DNA from: a bacterium
Lineage (GTDB): Bacteria > SZUA-79 > Acidulodesulfobacterales > Acidulodesulfobacteraceae
Reading direction: 5' to 3'
DNA length: 64,000 bases
Assembly (NCBI GenBank): GCA_021777135.1
Contig: JAJYDX010000001.1
Span: 62,001 to 126,000, forward strand
The notes under the pieces are model-generated. The model was not told where the DNA came from. It saw only the letters and a list, made by a program, of their open reading frames with translations, and ran no database searches. Position numbers and translations under genes: made by a program. Each line of letters opens with the position of its first letter. Position 1 is the stretch's first letter. Positions 36,615 through 45,155 of the stretch are shown here, one piece after another.

Positions 36615-38093
36615 TTAAACCGAAAGCCTTTTAATCACTATGCCTTTACCTAAAAATTTAATTAATTTCAAAATTGACGGACCGTCTAATTTTCCGGTAA
36701 TCAGCAGCCTTAATGTTTCATAACACTCTTTTACTGAATTATTGGATATTAAAGACGTTTTTTTTATAATATTTTTAATCGAATTTTCGCTAAAATCTTC
36801 AGTATTCAAAAGATTATTTAAAAGACTTTGCTTTAATAAGCTGTCGTATTTAACTCCTTCTAAATTTATTTTATAGTCTTCGAAAAACAATTCCAATTCT
36901 CTTAGAATCTCTTTTACTGTTTTAAATTCATTTTTCAAAAAATCAAGTATTTCCAAGGAAATAACTTCCCCGTATTCTTTTTTAAGTTTTTCAAGTATGT
37001 ATCCGCCTTGAAATTTTTCGGTTAAAACTTTTATAAATTGAACTGCGGACATTGTATTCAGATGCTTTTCGTTTATATGCCTTAATTTATCCTCGTTAAA
37101 AATTGCGCTAGAACCTTTCGCTTTTTTAATTTCGAAAAAGTCTGACATTTCTAATATATTAGAAAATATTTCTTTTTCAAATATCTGTTCTTTGCCGTCT
37201 TTATATTCATATGAAGAAAAAGTGTTACCGGTTACAGCGAGATAATTCAATACGGCTTCCGGAAGATATCCTTCTTCTTTATAATATTTGATATTAGACG
37301 ACGCATCCCGTTTGGACATAATTTTTCCGTCTTTGCCGTACAAAAGAGAAATATGTGCAAAAACCGGCGGCTTCTTATCTAAAGCATTAAGAATGAGAAT
37401 TTGTTTAGGCGTATTGCTTATATGGTCCTCTCCTCTTATAACATGGGTTATACCAATGTCATAATCATCTATAATGGAAGCGAAATTATACGCAAATCTA
37501 TTATCTTCCGTTTTTAGAATAAAATCGCCGATAATCTTTGGATTAAAAGAAAGATGCCCGTGAACCGCATCATTAAATTCTATTGAGTTAAAACGGGGGT
37601 TGATTCTTAATACCTGAGCCACATTTAAACGAATAGAAGGATATAAACCTTTTTGTTTAAAACTTAAACTTAATTTTTCTTTTTCTTCTGCCGAAAGATT
37701 TGTGCATCTTCCGTTATATATATAAGGTCTTTTAGATTTAATGGCAATTTCTTTAGATTTTAAAATTTCATCTTCTGTGCAAAAGCACTCATATACAAGA
37801 CCTTTTTCTTTTAAGTCACTTAAATGTTTTTCATAAATCAAAGTTCTTTCGGATTGCCGGTAAAACTCGCTCCAATTAATTTCAAACCACTGTAAATCAT
37901 TTTGGATAGAATCTTCATATTCTTTTTTACTTCTGACTTTGTCTGTATCGTCTATCCTTAAAATAAATTTTCCGTTGTATTTCAACGCAAATATATAGTT
38001 AAATAAGGCTGTTCTTACCCCTCCTATATGAAGGTTACCTGTTGGGCTTGGCGCAAAACGAACTCTTACGGCTTTTGTTAAATCTTCTTTCAA
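36615..38093 (-). CDS. gltX: Glutamyl-tRNA synthetase
   Basis: A 492-residue class I synthetase. The HIGH motif appears in FAPSPTGNLHIGGVRTALF (about 14-31) and the KMSKS-type loop as KIMSKRD (about 258-264). A C-terminal anticodon-binding helical domain completes it. Whether it is discriminating or charges tRNA-Gln too cannot be told here. A tRNA-Gln(CUG) and no GlnRS or GatCAB are in view. It is divergent from rsmG and heads the gltX-vit1-purU run. Confidence 0.97.
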   Translation of the reverse strand: MKEDLTKAVRVRFAPSPTGNLHIGGVRTALFNYIFALKYNGKFILRIDDTDKVRSKKEYEDSIQNDLQWFEINWSEFYRQSERTLIYEKHLSDLKEKGLVYECFCTEDEILKSKEIAIKSKRPYIYNGRCTNLSAEEKEKLSLSFKQKGLYPSIRLNVAQVLRINPRFNSIEFNDAVHGHLSFNPKIIGDFILKTEDNRFAYNFASIIDDYDIGITHVIRGEDHISNTPKQILILNALDKKPPVFAHISLLYGKDGKIMSKRDASSNIKYYKEEGYLPEAVLNYLAVTGNTFSSYEYKDGKEQIFEKEIFSNILEMSDFFEIKKAKGSSAIFNEDKLRHINEKHLNTMSAVQFIKVLTEKFQGGYILEKLKKEYGEVISLEILDFLKNEFKTVKEILRELELFFEDYKINLEGVKYDSLLKQSLLNNLLNTEDFSENSIKNIIKKTSLISNNSVKECYETLRLLITGKLDGPSILKLIKFLGKGIVIKRLSV

Positions 38094-38215
38094 TTTAAGC
38101 GTTTAGTTTATTTTATTTTTAAAAATTTTAAATTATTATATTATAATTATCATAGAATAACATAAATAAAATCAGTTATTCAATAAAATCATTTAATAAT
38201 ATAATCATTAACCAA

Positions 38216-38926
38216 ATGGATGAAAAAAATGTTAAGGAAATATTTATAGATAAAATTGCAGGGTATTTAAAAAATTTTGAAGTAATGTCCACTTTTAAGT
38301 ATATTGAAAATATGGAACTTAAAAAGTTTTATATTTTTTATGAGGAACTTATAGAATGGAATAAAAAAATAAATATCACAGCTATAACCGGTGAAGACGA
38401 ATTTATAAAAAAACATATTATAGACAGTGCTTTTTTATTTAAAATCCTGGACAAAAAAACAAAATATATATTGGATATAGGTTCAGGAGCTGGATTTCCG
38501 GGGATAGTTATGGATATTTTGAATCCAGCTCTAAATATAACTTCCGTAGAGTCAATTTCAAAAAAATGCGCCTTTCAAAAAAATATTTCGAGAAGATTGA
38601 ATCTATTAAATTTTTATTGCGCAAATTTAAATATTTATTCATACTGCTTTAATGAAAACATAGAGGCAATAGTTACGAGAGCTGCATTCAACGGAAACAA
38701 TCTTATAAATTTAATTGAGAAATTGGATTTTAAAAAAGATATGGATTTATATTTATTTTTATCCGATATGAAAGAAGTTAAAAAAATTGTAGATTTTAAG
38801 TTTAAATCAAAAATTTTATTTTTAGACCGCGTATTGTTTTATAAAACAGACTATTTAGATTATAAAAATAATAAAAACAGTTTCAGGCTTATTGTTAAAA
38901 TTACAGCTGCCTCAAAATCAAAATAA
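38216..38926 (+). CDS. rsmG: 16S rRNA m7G527 methyltransferase RsmG (GidB)
   Basis: A 236-residue RsmG that methylates N7 of G527 in 16S rRNA using S-adenosylmethionine. The SAM-binding motif LDIGSGAGFPGIVMDI is intact, and the substrate-loop region NKKINITAIT is conserved. RsmG is usually encoded next to gidA/mnmG and parAB near the origin. Here it lies 3.3 kb from parA on the opposite strand, with gltX, vit1 and purU inserted, and mnmG is not seen. Lysine-rich and AT-biased like the rest of the region. Confidence 0.95.
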   Translation: MDEKNVKEIFIDKIAGYLKNFEVMSTFKYIENMELKKFYIFYEELIEWNKKINITAITGEDEFIKKHIIDSAFLFKILDKKTKYILDIGSGAGFPGIVMDILNPALNITSVESISKKCAFQKNISRRLNLLNFYCANLNIYSYCFNENIEAIVTRAAFNGNNLINLIEKLDFKKDMDLYLFLSDMKEVKKIVDFKFKSKILFLDRVLFYKTDYLDYKNNKNSFRLIVKITAASKSK

Positions 38927-38951
38927 TATTATTACTAATAATTTAACAAAA

Positions 38952-38991
38952 CAAAAAAAGCCGTTATTTATGCAATACATAAATAACGGCT
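38952..38991 (-). terminator. Intrinsic terminator of the CDGSH gene
   Basis: A perfect 14-bp stem (38959-38972 and 38978-38991, core GCCGTTATTTATG) with a 5-base loop is followed on the reverse strand by a run of seven T residues. It may also stop forward transcripts of rsmG, where only a weaker T-rich tract follows. Confidence 0.85.
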
Positions 38992-39018
38992 GTAATTTAG
39001 ATTTTTTGAGGCGCTTAA

Positions 39019-39213
39019 TTATATTTTGACTCTTTTATCGCCTTCATAAACATAAACCCCATTATCGGATTCGTCTTTTGCGTGGTCGTGAGAACCGTCG
39101 CAGAACGGAAAATTCTTTGAAAGACCGCATGCACATACGTAAATAGGAAACTTAGCGTCTTTTTCTTCTATGGCAATCGGCAACTTCTTTTCGTGTTTTA
39201 CTATTCTTGACAT
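39019..39213 (-). CDS. CDGSH iron-sulfur protein
   Basis: A 64-residue single CDGSH domain that binds one [2Fe-2S] cluster through three cysteines and one histidine: C27, C29, C38 and H42 in CACGLSKNFPFCDGSH. Bacterial examples act in electron or cluster transfer under oxidative stress. It stands alone with its own terminator and a good AGGAGG-type site upstream. Neighbouring HxlR and DoxX genes suggest a small redox-stress cluster, by inference. Confidence 0.93.
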   Translation of the reverse strand: MSRIVKHEKKLPIAIEEKDAKFPIYVCACGLSKNFPFCDGSHDHAKDESDNGVYVYEGDKRVKI

Positions 39214-39314
39214 AATACCTCCTGTAATTAGTTAATTTTCTTTAATTTTTTAGGTTAACCTATTATTTATATATTAAATCAGTAGATATATATTGTCAAT
39301 CAGGGTTTTTAAAT

Positions 39315-39635
39315 TTATCTGGTTCTTTTTTTATACTTAATCGTCCAGTTATGTAGTATTTCAATTGCATAGGTCAACTCCCTGCCAGCTTCGGTAAGAC
39401 TATATTCAACCATTATGGGCTTAGTTGAAATTATGTTTCTATAAATTGCTCCTACTTTTTCTAATACCTCGAGCCTCTTAGACAGTTCTCTAGAGGAAAT
39501 ACCTTCTATATTTTTTTTTATGCGGTTAAATCTTAACTTGTCATCTGAAAGCTCTTTAATTATCATTAAAGACCATTTATTGGCAAGTATTTTAAATGCT
39601 TCCTGTGCAGGACAAAAAGTTTTATTATTTTCCAT
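39315..39635 (-). CDS. HxlR-family winged-helix regulator
   Basis: A 106-residue HxlR regulator, the class that senses aldehydes, quinones or oxidants through a cysteine. The pattern CPAQEAFKILANKWSLMIIKELSDDKLRFNRIKKNIEGISSRELSKRLEVLEKVG is typical and Cys8 is the usual sensing position. It is divergent from a DoxX-family gene. A perfect 11-bp inverted repeat (39673-39697) in the shared promoter region is the likely operator for both. Confidence 0.92.
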   Translation of the reverse strand: MENNKTFCPAQEAFKILANKWSLMIIKELSDDKLRFNRIKKNIEGISSRELSKRLEVLEKVGAIYRNIISTKPIMVEYSLTEAGRELTYAIEILHNWTIKYKKRTR

Positions 39636-39672
39636 AATGTTTATATTATATCATTTTAAATATATTATGTCA

Positions 39673-39697
39673 ATTAAGTATATAATATATACTTAAT
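39673..39697. promoter_or_regulatory. Candidate HxlR operator
   Basis: ATTAAGTATAT (39673-39683) and its exact complement (39687-39697) are separated by AAT. It lies 38 bp before the hxlR-like start and about 110 bp before doxX. The half-site spacing suits a dimeric winged-helix repressor. Confidence 0.55.
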
Positions 39698-39806
39698 AAT
39701 TTTAAACTCCCTGATTGACTAAATGTATTTAATAAATTATTATTATTAATAAGCGTTAAATTACTGTTAATTTAACCTGTTAAATTTTAAAAGGAGGCTT
39801 CAGATT

Positions 39807-40220
39807 ATGAAAAAAGAATCAATTGCTTTATTCTTATTAAGATTTGTATTGTTTTTGAGCTTTTTCTACCATGGAACCGGAATTTTATTTAACTGGTTTG
39901 ACGGACCTGGAATTAGTGGATTTGCTGGATACATGCATTTCCCTTTAATAATCGCGGTACTCGTCGGCATTGCGGAAACTACCGGCAGTCTTGCAATGAT
40001 AAGCGGAGTTTTAACGAGAATAGGCGCACTTAATATAATGCTAGTAATGCTGGGCGCTATTTTAATGCTCCATTTGCCTAACGGGTTTAATATTATGAAA
40101 AACGGCTATGAATATGCTCTTACAGAATTCATAATCGCTTTAGGTATCTTTATAATAGGACCCGGAGAATATACGCTTACGGGACTTGTTAAAAAAGACG
40201 TGCCCTTTATTTTACAGTGA
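39807..40220 (+). CDS. DoxX-family membrane protein
   Basis: A 137-residue DoxX-type protein with four hydrophobic helices (about 5-25, 48-70, 75-95, 105-125). The N-terminal LLRFVLFLSFFYHGTGILFNWFDGPG and HFPLIIAVLVGIAETTGSLAMISG are characteristic. Family members are linked to quinone or thiosulfate oxidation, or to redox stress when controlled by HxlR-type regulators. A strong AAAAGGAGG site precedes the ATG. The substrate is unknown. Confidence 0.88.
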   Translation: MKKESIALFLLRFVLFLSFFYHGTGILFNWFDGPGISGFAGYMHFPLIIAVLVGIAETTGSLAMISGVLTRIGALNIMLVMLGAILMLHLPNGFNIMKNGYEYALTEFIIALGIFIIGPGEYTLTGLVKKDVPFILQ

Positions 40221-40224
40221 ATTA

Positions 40225-40278
40225 TTAAGAAACAGGAGTGGACAAATAAAGACTTAATTGTCTGCTTCTGTTTCTTAA
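40225..40278. terminator. Bidirectional hairpin between doxX and aldo/keto reductase
   Basis: TTAAGAAACAG (40225-40235) pairs with CTGTTTCTTAA (40268-40278), and an inner GACAA/TTGTC stem extends the fold. It sits between two convergent genes. Confidence 0.6.
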
Positions 40279-40280
40279 AT

Positions 40281-41327
40281 TTAAAATTCATCGGGATTAA
40301 GCGATTTTCTATCATTCTGCCATTCAACCATCCACTGCGGATATAATTTTTTAGGCATAGTAACATCCGAAAGCTTTAATATTTCATCGTCAGTTAAATT
40401 GATATTTACCGATCCCAAATTGTCCTCAAGCTGTGACATCTTATTTGCACCGATAATAACAGAAGTTACTCCTTTTTGGGCCAAAAGCCAAGCTAAAGAT
40501 AACTGTGGAATAGAAATATTTTTGTTTTTTGATATTTCCGCTAACACGTCTATTGCATCATAGCCCCTTGGGTCAACCGGAGGAAAATTAAATTCGCTTC
40601 TTCTTGCGCCTACCGGTTTTGGATTTTGTCTAGTGTATTTGCCGGTTAAAAATCCGCCGGACAAGGGCGACCATGGGAGGACTCCCAAGCCTTCTTCGTT
40701 GCACAACGGAAGAAGTTCCTGCTCTAAATCGCGTGCAACCAGCGAGTAATATGCCTGAAGAGAAACAAAATTATTAAAATTTTTAGCTTTTGTTAAATAT
40801 AGTGCCTTCATTATATGCCTTGCGGTCCAGTTTGAAACCCCGGTATATAAAACCTTCCCCTGTCTTACTAAATCGTTCAATGTTTCCAAAGTTTCTTCTA
40901 ATCCGCATGACATGTCCCAGCCGTGAACTTGATAAAGATCAATATAATCCGTTTTTAACCTTTTCAAACTGTTATTGCATCCTTCTATAATATGTTTCCT
41001 CGAAAGCCCCGCGTTATTCAAATCTCCGCTTCCCTGCATCGCGTCATCGCTTAAAGGGGAACGAACCTTTGTGGCTATAACAAATTTTTCTCTCGGCACA
41101 TCTAGTTTTTTTAATGCATTTCCTAAAATTTCTTCGGACTGTCCAAAAGAATACATATCCGCCGTGTCAAAAAAATTTATTCCAGATTCATATGCTTTTT
41201 TAACCATAATATCGGCGGAATCCTGTCCAACTGCCCCAATATTCCTAAATTTGAATCCAAACGTCATTGTGCCGAGACATAGCCTTGAAACTTTCAACCC
41301 AGTATTTCCAAGTCTTGTGTACTTCAT
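40281..41327 (-). CDS. Aldo/keto reductase
   Basis: A 348-residue NADPH-dependent aldo/keto reductase of the YajO/Tas-like group. The catalytic tetrad region is visible: Asp in NFFDTADMYS (with Tyr four residues later), Lys in FVIATKVRSP and His in DLYQVHGWD. The C-terminal nucleotide-binding stretch is SVIIGANKMSQLEDNL. Substrates are carbonyls or aldehydes, not predictable here. It has an inverted-repeat operator-like element 30 bp upstream (41357-41385). Confidence 0.94.
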   Translation of the reverse strand: MKYTRLGNTGLKVSRLCLGTMTFGFKFRNIGAVGQDSADIMVKKAYESGINFFDTADMYSFGQSEEILGNALKKLDVPREKFVIATKVRSPLSDDAMQGSGDLNNAGLSRKHIIEGCNNSLKRLKTDYIDLYQVHGWDMSCGLEETLETLNDLVRQGKVLYTGVSNWTARHIMKALYLTKAKNFNNFVSLQAYYSLVARDLEQELLPLCNEEGLGVLPWSPLSGGFLTGKYTRQNPKPVGARRSEFNFPPVDPRGYDAIDVLAEISKNKNISIPQLSLAWLLAQKGVTSVIIGANKMSQLEDNLGSVNINLTDDEILKLSDVTMPKKLYPQWMVEWQNDRKSLNPDEF

Positions 41328-41356
41328 ATGACCTCCCTCTTTAAATCGTCTGATTT

Positions 41357-41385
41357 AAATTATACCATACAATATGGTATAATTT
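41357..41385. promoter_or_regulatory. 13-bp inverted repeat, candidate operator
   Basis: AAATTATACCATA (41357-41369) and its exact complement (41373-41385) flank CAA. It lies in the divergent gap between the aldo/keto reductase and the PLD-like gene and contains TATAAT-like sequence in both directions, so a bound repressor could control both promoters. Confidence 0.5.
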
Positions 41386-41427
41386 AATTGCGCCAAAAAT
41401 AGATTAATTTAATTATTTTAATATGTT

Positions 41428-42000
41428 ATGATGAAATTTATTGCGCTTTTTATTGTGTCTATTTCATTAAATTTATTTATTCTTTCTTTTTCTTATGCCG
41501 GTACCGCAGAATATTTTTCACCAGAAACAAATATTCAAAATGTGGATATAAAGTGGCTTAACAAATCTTTAAAAGTGAAAAGGCTTTATGTAGCTATGTA
41601 TTCTTTTACTGATTATAAGATTGCAAAAGAACTTATTTACCTTGCTAAAAAAGGAGTTGAAATTTACGTCTACAGGGATGATTTGCAAATGAGTGATAAA
41701 ACAGATAGGACCTATATGCTTAAAAACGTTAAAAATATTCATATAAAGGCTAAAAAAGATAGAGGATTTTGGAATATTATGCATGAAAAAATATTTATAA
41801 TCCCAGGAGTTGTTCTAAGGGAAGGCTCGGCAAATTGGTCGAAATCAGCTGAAGGCGCATCTTGTTTTCATTATAATTGCGGTTCATTTGAAAATCAGGA
41901 TAATGATGCTTTATATATAACAAATAAAACGGCAATTAATATTGCTCTGCATAATTTCTATCACATATGGGACAGAAAGACAAATATAGATATTAATTAA
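41428..42000 (+). CDS. Exported phospholipase D-like (single HKD) protein
   Basis: A 190-residue protein with an N-terminal signal sequence (about 1-25, hydrophobic, ending SYAGT) and one PLD-type catalytic motif: His119 and Lys121 in MHEKIFII, then GSANW (133-137). The Asp of the usual HxKxxxxD is not at its normal place. The overall plan resembles the single-motif Nuc/PLD6 group, which dimerise to form one active site and act as nucleases or phospholipases. A periplasmic or secreted nuclease is the likeliest role. Two adjacent ATGs (41428, 41431) are possible starts; neither has a clear ribosome-binding site. Confidence 0.8.
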   Translation: MMKFIALFIVSISLNLFILSFSYAGTAEYFSPETNIQNVDIKWLNKSLKVKRLYVAMYSFTDYKIAKELIYLAKKGVEIYVYRDDLQMSDKTDRTYMLKNVKNIHIKAKKDRGFWNIMHEKIFIIPGVVLREGSANWSKSAEGASCFHYNCGSFENQDNDALYITNKTAINIALHNFYHIWDRKTNIDIN

Positions 42001-42007
42001 ATTAATT

Positions 42008-42955
42008 TTAGGAATTATTTAGCCGTTTTAAATACTTCTCAACTCCTTCGCTAACGGACATAAAAGGTTCGCCGTAGCCTACGTTTCGTAGTGCTGTAAT
42101 ATCCGCTTTAGTAAAGCTTTGATATGCACCTTTAAGGTGTTCGGGAAAAGGGATATATTCGATTTTACCTTTCCTGTGATATTTTATTACGGCATTAGCC
42201 ACATCGTTAAACGATTTTGCCTGTCCGGTTCCCAGATTAAATATTCCAGACTTATCGGGATTGTCCATAAACCATAAATTGACATTTGCGCAATCCTCTA
42301 CGTAAATAAAATCCCTTTCCTGACCTCCGTTTTCGTATCCTGCAGTACCTTCGAACAACAGAGCTTTTCCGGTTGCGAGTATCTGATTATTAAAATGAAA
42401 TGCTACACTGGACATTGTTCCTTTATGCGATTCTCGAGGACCGTAAACATTAAAATAGCGAAATCCTACAATTTGATAACGCGATTTATCAATTATGCTT
42501 CTGACATACTGGTCAAATTGAAATTTTGAATAAGCATACATATTTATTGGAAGCTCACAGGCTCTATTCTCTATGAACCCTTTATTTCCTGTTCCATAAA
42601 CCGAAGCCGATGAAGCATAAATGAATTGCGCTCCTATATCTTGACACCACTTTAATAGCTCTTTAGAATACTCAAAGTTGTTTCTCATTATAAATTTTCC
42701 ATCCCACTCCGTTGTCGAAGAGCATGCCCCTTCGTGAAAAACTACGGAAATATTTCCAAAGTCGTAACGGGATATAACTTTGTTTAGAAAATCGTCTTTA
42801 TCCATATAATCTAAAATATTTAAATCGGATAAGTTATGCATTTTCCGCCCGTTAGTTAAATTATCCACTACTAAAATATCAGACTCGCCCCTTTTATTTA
42901 GCGCCTCGACTATATTAGAGCCTATAAAACCGGCTCCTCCTGTAATTATTATCAT
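42008..42955 (-). CDS. hldD: ADP-L-glycero-D-manno-heptose 6-epimerase
   Basis: A 315-residue short-chain dehydrogenase-type epimerase for LPS inner-core heptose. The nucleotide-binding [15 protein letters not shown] starts the protein, and the catalytic Tyr-Lys pair is in [22 protein letters not shown] and the C-terminal region [21 protein letters not shown] are HldD-specific, so this is better than a generic epimerase call. It implies a heptose-containing lipopolysaccharide. The downstream gene ends only 8 bp away, convergent. Confidence 0.95.
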   Translation of the reverse strand: MIIITGGAGFIGSNIVEALNKRGESDILVVDNLTNGRKMHNLSDLNILDYMDKDDFLNKVISRYDFGNISVVFHEGACSSTTEWDGKFIMRNNFEYSKELLKWCQDIGAQFIYASSASVYGTGNKGFIENRACELPINMYAYSKFQFDQYVRSIIDKSRYQIVGFRYFNVYGPRESHKGTMSSVAFHFNNQILATGKALLFEGTAGYENGGQERDFIYVEDCANVNLWFMDNPDKSGIFNLGTGQAKSFNDVANAVIKYHRKGKIEYIPFPEHLKGAYQSFTKADITALRNVGYGEPFMSVSEGVEKYLKRLNNS

Positions 42956-43053
42956 AATTTAAAGTTTTTATAAAATTTAATATATTGATATTGTTAAAAA
43001 TTTAAATAATTATATCATATATAAACTGGCAAAGATTGAAATAATTTGAATGT

Positions 43054-43677
43054 TTATATATTTTTAATTATAGTTTCCGAATTTTCGCAGATAAACATCT
43101 TATTCATATTCTTCAGCGACCTTTCGTGCGCTTCCTTATCCATTGAAGAAACGCAATCAGAAACAATAACGGGATAAAACCCCCTGTTGGCGGCATCCCT
43201 TGCGGACGACTCTACGCCGATTTCAGTGGCTATTCCGGTAAAAATGATAGTTTCAATCCCCATGTTTCTCAATATATACTCAAAATATGTGCCTATAAAT
43301 ATGCTAGCTGAGGGCTTTTCTATAATTATATCGTCATCGCTAGGCTTAACCGCTTGAAATATTTCTCGTTCCTGCGTTCCTTTCGCCATAAAATCAGGAA
43401 GTTTATAAGGATCATCGGTGCCAAAACGCTTCATCATTGCATAATAAGACCATGACGACCTCAACCGCTTAGCCGGAGGAGTAATTAAAGTATAAACTAC
43501 CGGCATCTTAATTCTTAATTTATCTATAAGATGTTTTAAATTTACGGCAAACTCGTCATTATTGAAAATTCTTGAAACAAGACCGTTTTGAACGTCCCAT
43601 ACTACTAAACATGTATGTCCAGGTTCGATTATTTCTTTAAGATTTTCATAGATATTTATACCATCAATCGATTTCAT
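43054..43677 (-). CDS. Isochorismatase-fold hydrolase lacking the catalytic Cys
   Basis: A 207-residue cysteine-hydrolase/isochorismatase-fold protein. Asp28 (VVWDVQNG) and Lys121 (IIEKPSASIF) of the catalytic triad are present. The third residue, Cys in nicotinamidases and related amidases, is Gly154 in the aligned motif TGIATEIGVESSARDA. Glycine at this place is also found in true isochorismatases such as EntB, which hydrolyse a vinyl ether without Cys. It may therefore be a vinyl-ether-type hydrolase or an inactive relative. It lies 41 bp after bacterioferritin on the same strand; no siderophore genes are visible. Confidence 0.85.
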   Translation of the reverse strand: MKSIDGINIYENLKEIIEPGHTCLVVWDVQNGLVSRIFNNDEFAVNLKHLIDKLRIKMPVVYTLITPPAKRLRSSWSYYAMMKRFGTDDPYKLPDFMAKGTQEREIFQAVKPSDDDIIIEKPSASIFIGTYFEYILRNMGIETIIFTGIATEIGVESSARDAANRGFYPVIVSDCVSSMDKEAHERSLKNMNKMFICENSETIIKNI

Positions 43678-43718
43678 GTTATTTATGTTTTTTAAAATTT
43701 ATTAAATATTTTGTGTTT

Positions 43719-44186
43719 TTATAATTTGTAAGTCGAAAGGTATATTTGAAGACCCATCTGTTCAATCTGGTCAAGATATTCTTCAATCTTATCAATATGG
43801 GCTTCTTCATCGTCGAGTATAGATTGCAGTAAATCCTTTGTACCGTTATCTTTAACATCTGAGGCGAATTTTACATCTTCGTTATACGCTTTTATAGCGC
43901 CTTCCTCGGCAATCCTGTCGTTTTTATGCATCGCATCAACTGTTGAGCCTATATAAAGTTTATTGTAATTAGACACAATAGGAATTCCGTCAAGAAATAA
44001 AATTCTGCCAATAAGTTTTTCAGCATGTTTCATTTCGTCAATAGCCCTTTTTTCTATTTCTTTATGAAGCAAGCCGTATCCCCAATTATCGCACATCTCG
44101 GAATGAACCATATATTGATTTATAGCAGTTAACTCCTCAGCCAGTCTTGCGTTAAGCCTTTTAATAATTTCTTTGTTTCCTTTCAT
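43719..44186 (-). CDS. bfr: Bacterioferritin
   Basis: A 155-residue bacterioferritin that oxidises and stores iron in a 24-mer. All ferroxidase ligands fall at the canonical positions (Glu18, Glu51, His54, Glu94, Glu127, His130), and Met52 for the inter-subunit heme is present (EMKHAE). A strong TGGAGGTG site precedes the ATG. Together with the VIT1-like transporter, the CDGSH protein and hemerythrin in this window it fits an iron-rich lifestyle. Confidence 0.97.
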   Translation of the reverse strand: MKGNKEIIKRLNARLAEELTAINQYMVHSEMCDNWGYGLLHKEIEKRAIDEMKHAEKLIGRILFLDGIPIVSNYNKLYIGSTVDAMHKNDRIAEEGAIKAYNEDVKFASDVKDNGTKDLLQSILDDEEAHIDKIEEYLDQIEQMGLQIYLSTYKL

Positions 44187-44227
44187 GGCACCTCCAGTAA
44201 TTTAAATATTTTATATTTTTTTATATT

Positions 44228-45076
44228 TCATTTTACCAACAAGCTTCTTAACAGTTCTATATCGGACTTATGTTCCGAATTGCCACCGGGCGTTTCGACA
44301 ATAAATAAAACGTCTTTAAGTCTTTTATCGTTAATTATAAGCCTGAATGCGTCAAGTCCAATATAACCTCGTCCTATTGAAGCATGCCTGTCCACATTAG
44401 ACCCTAAAGGCTTCAATGAATCGTTAAGATGTATTACTTTTAACCTGTTAAGACCTATGACATTGTTAAAAAGCGACAAAAATTTATCATAACCTTCTTT
44501 TTGTATTATATCATAACCTGCAGCAAAAATATGGCATGTGTCAATACAAACGCCGATTCTGTTTTTGTATTCTACCAGATTAATAATCTTAGCTATTTGT
44601 TCAATTTTAGAACCTATTTGACTGCCTTGTCCCGATGTAGTTTCAATAACAAGCATAATCTCTGAAAAAGATGACGTCGATGAGATAATATAGTTTAAAT
44701 TATCTGAAATTCTTTTTATTGTTTTGCGTTCAGGGAGAAATTTATTTGAACCTGGATGGAAAACAATAAGATTTATATTCAACCTATGACATCTTTTTAT
44801 TTCATCAATAAAACAGTCTATGGAATTTTTAAGGACTAATTCGTCGGTGCTTCCTAAATTGACTAAATATGAAAGATGGGATACGGTTTTTATTTTTTTC
44901 TCCGCTATGCAGTTTTTAAACTTTTCAACTTCGTTCTGATCGAGTTCTTTAGCATGCCACTGAAGTTGATTTTTTGTGAAAATTTGTATAGCGTTTGAAG
45001 AAGTTGCCTTTGCGTTCAGGCAGGCGTTATTTAATCCTCCGGCAATCGAAACATGAGCGCCCAACATAACGTCCAT
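44228..45076 (-). CDS. nfo: Endonuclease IV
   Basis: A 282-residue AP endonuclease that cleaves 5' of abasic sites in base-excision repair. It is a zinc TIM barrel with family motifs GAHVSIAGGLNNA at the start, VFHPGSN, VIETTSGQGSQIG, VCIDTCHIFAAGYD and HLNDSLKPLGSNVDRHASIGRG. It is complete. It sits 41 bp upstream of bacterioferritin on the same strand, so the two may share a stress-responsive transcript. Confidence 0.97.
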   Translation of the reverse strand: MDVMLGAHVSIAGGLNNACLNAKATSSNAIQIFTKNQLQWHAKELDQNEVEKFKNCIAEKKIKTVSHLSYLVNLGSTDELVLKNSIDCFIDEIKRCHRLNINLIVFHPGSNKFLPERKTIKRISDNLNYIISSTSSFSEIMLVIETTSGQGSQIGSKIEQIAKIINLVEYKNRIGVCIDTCHIFAAGYDIIQKEGYDKFLSLFNNVIGLNRLKVIHLNDSLKPLGSNVDRHASIGRGYIGLDAFRLIINDKRLKDVLFIVETPGGNSEHKSDIELLRSLLVK

Positions 45077-45155
45077 ATGTAAAAATATCCTTTTAAATAT
45101 GTTTTTATAGCTATTATCGAATAAATTAATAAATAGTAGTCTGTTTTGTTAAGCT

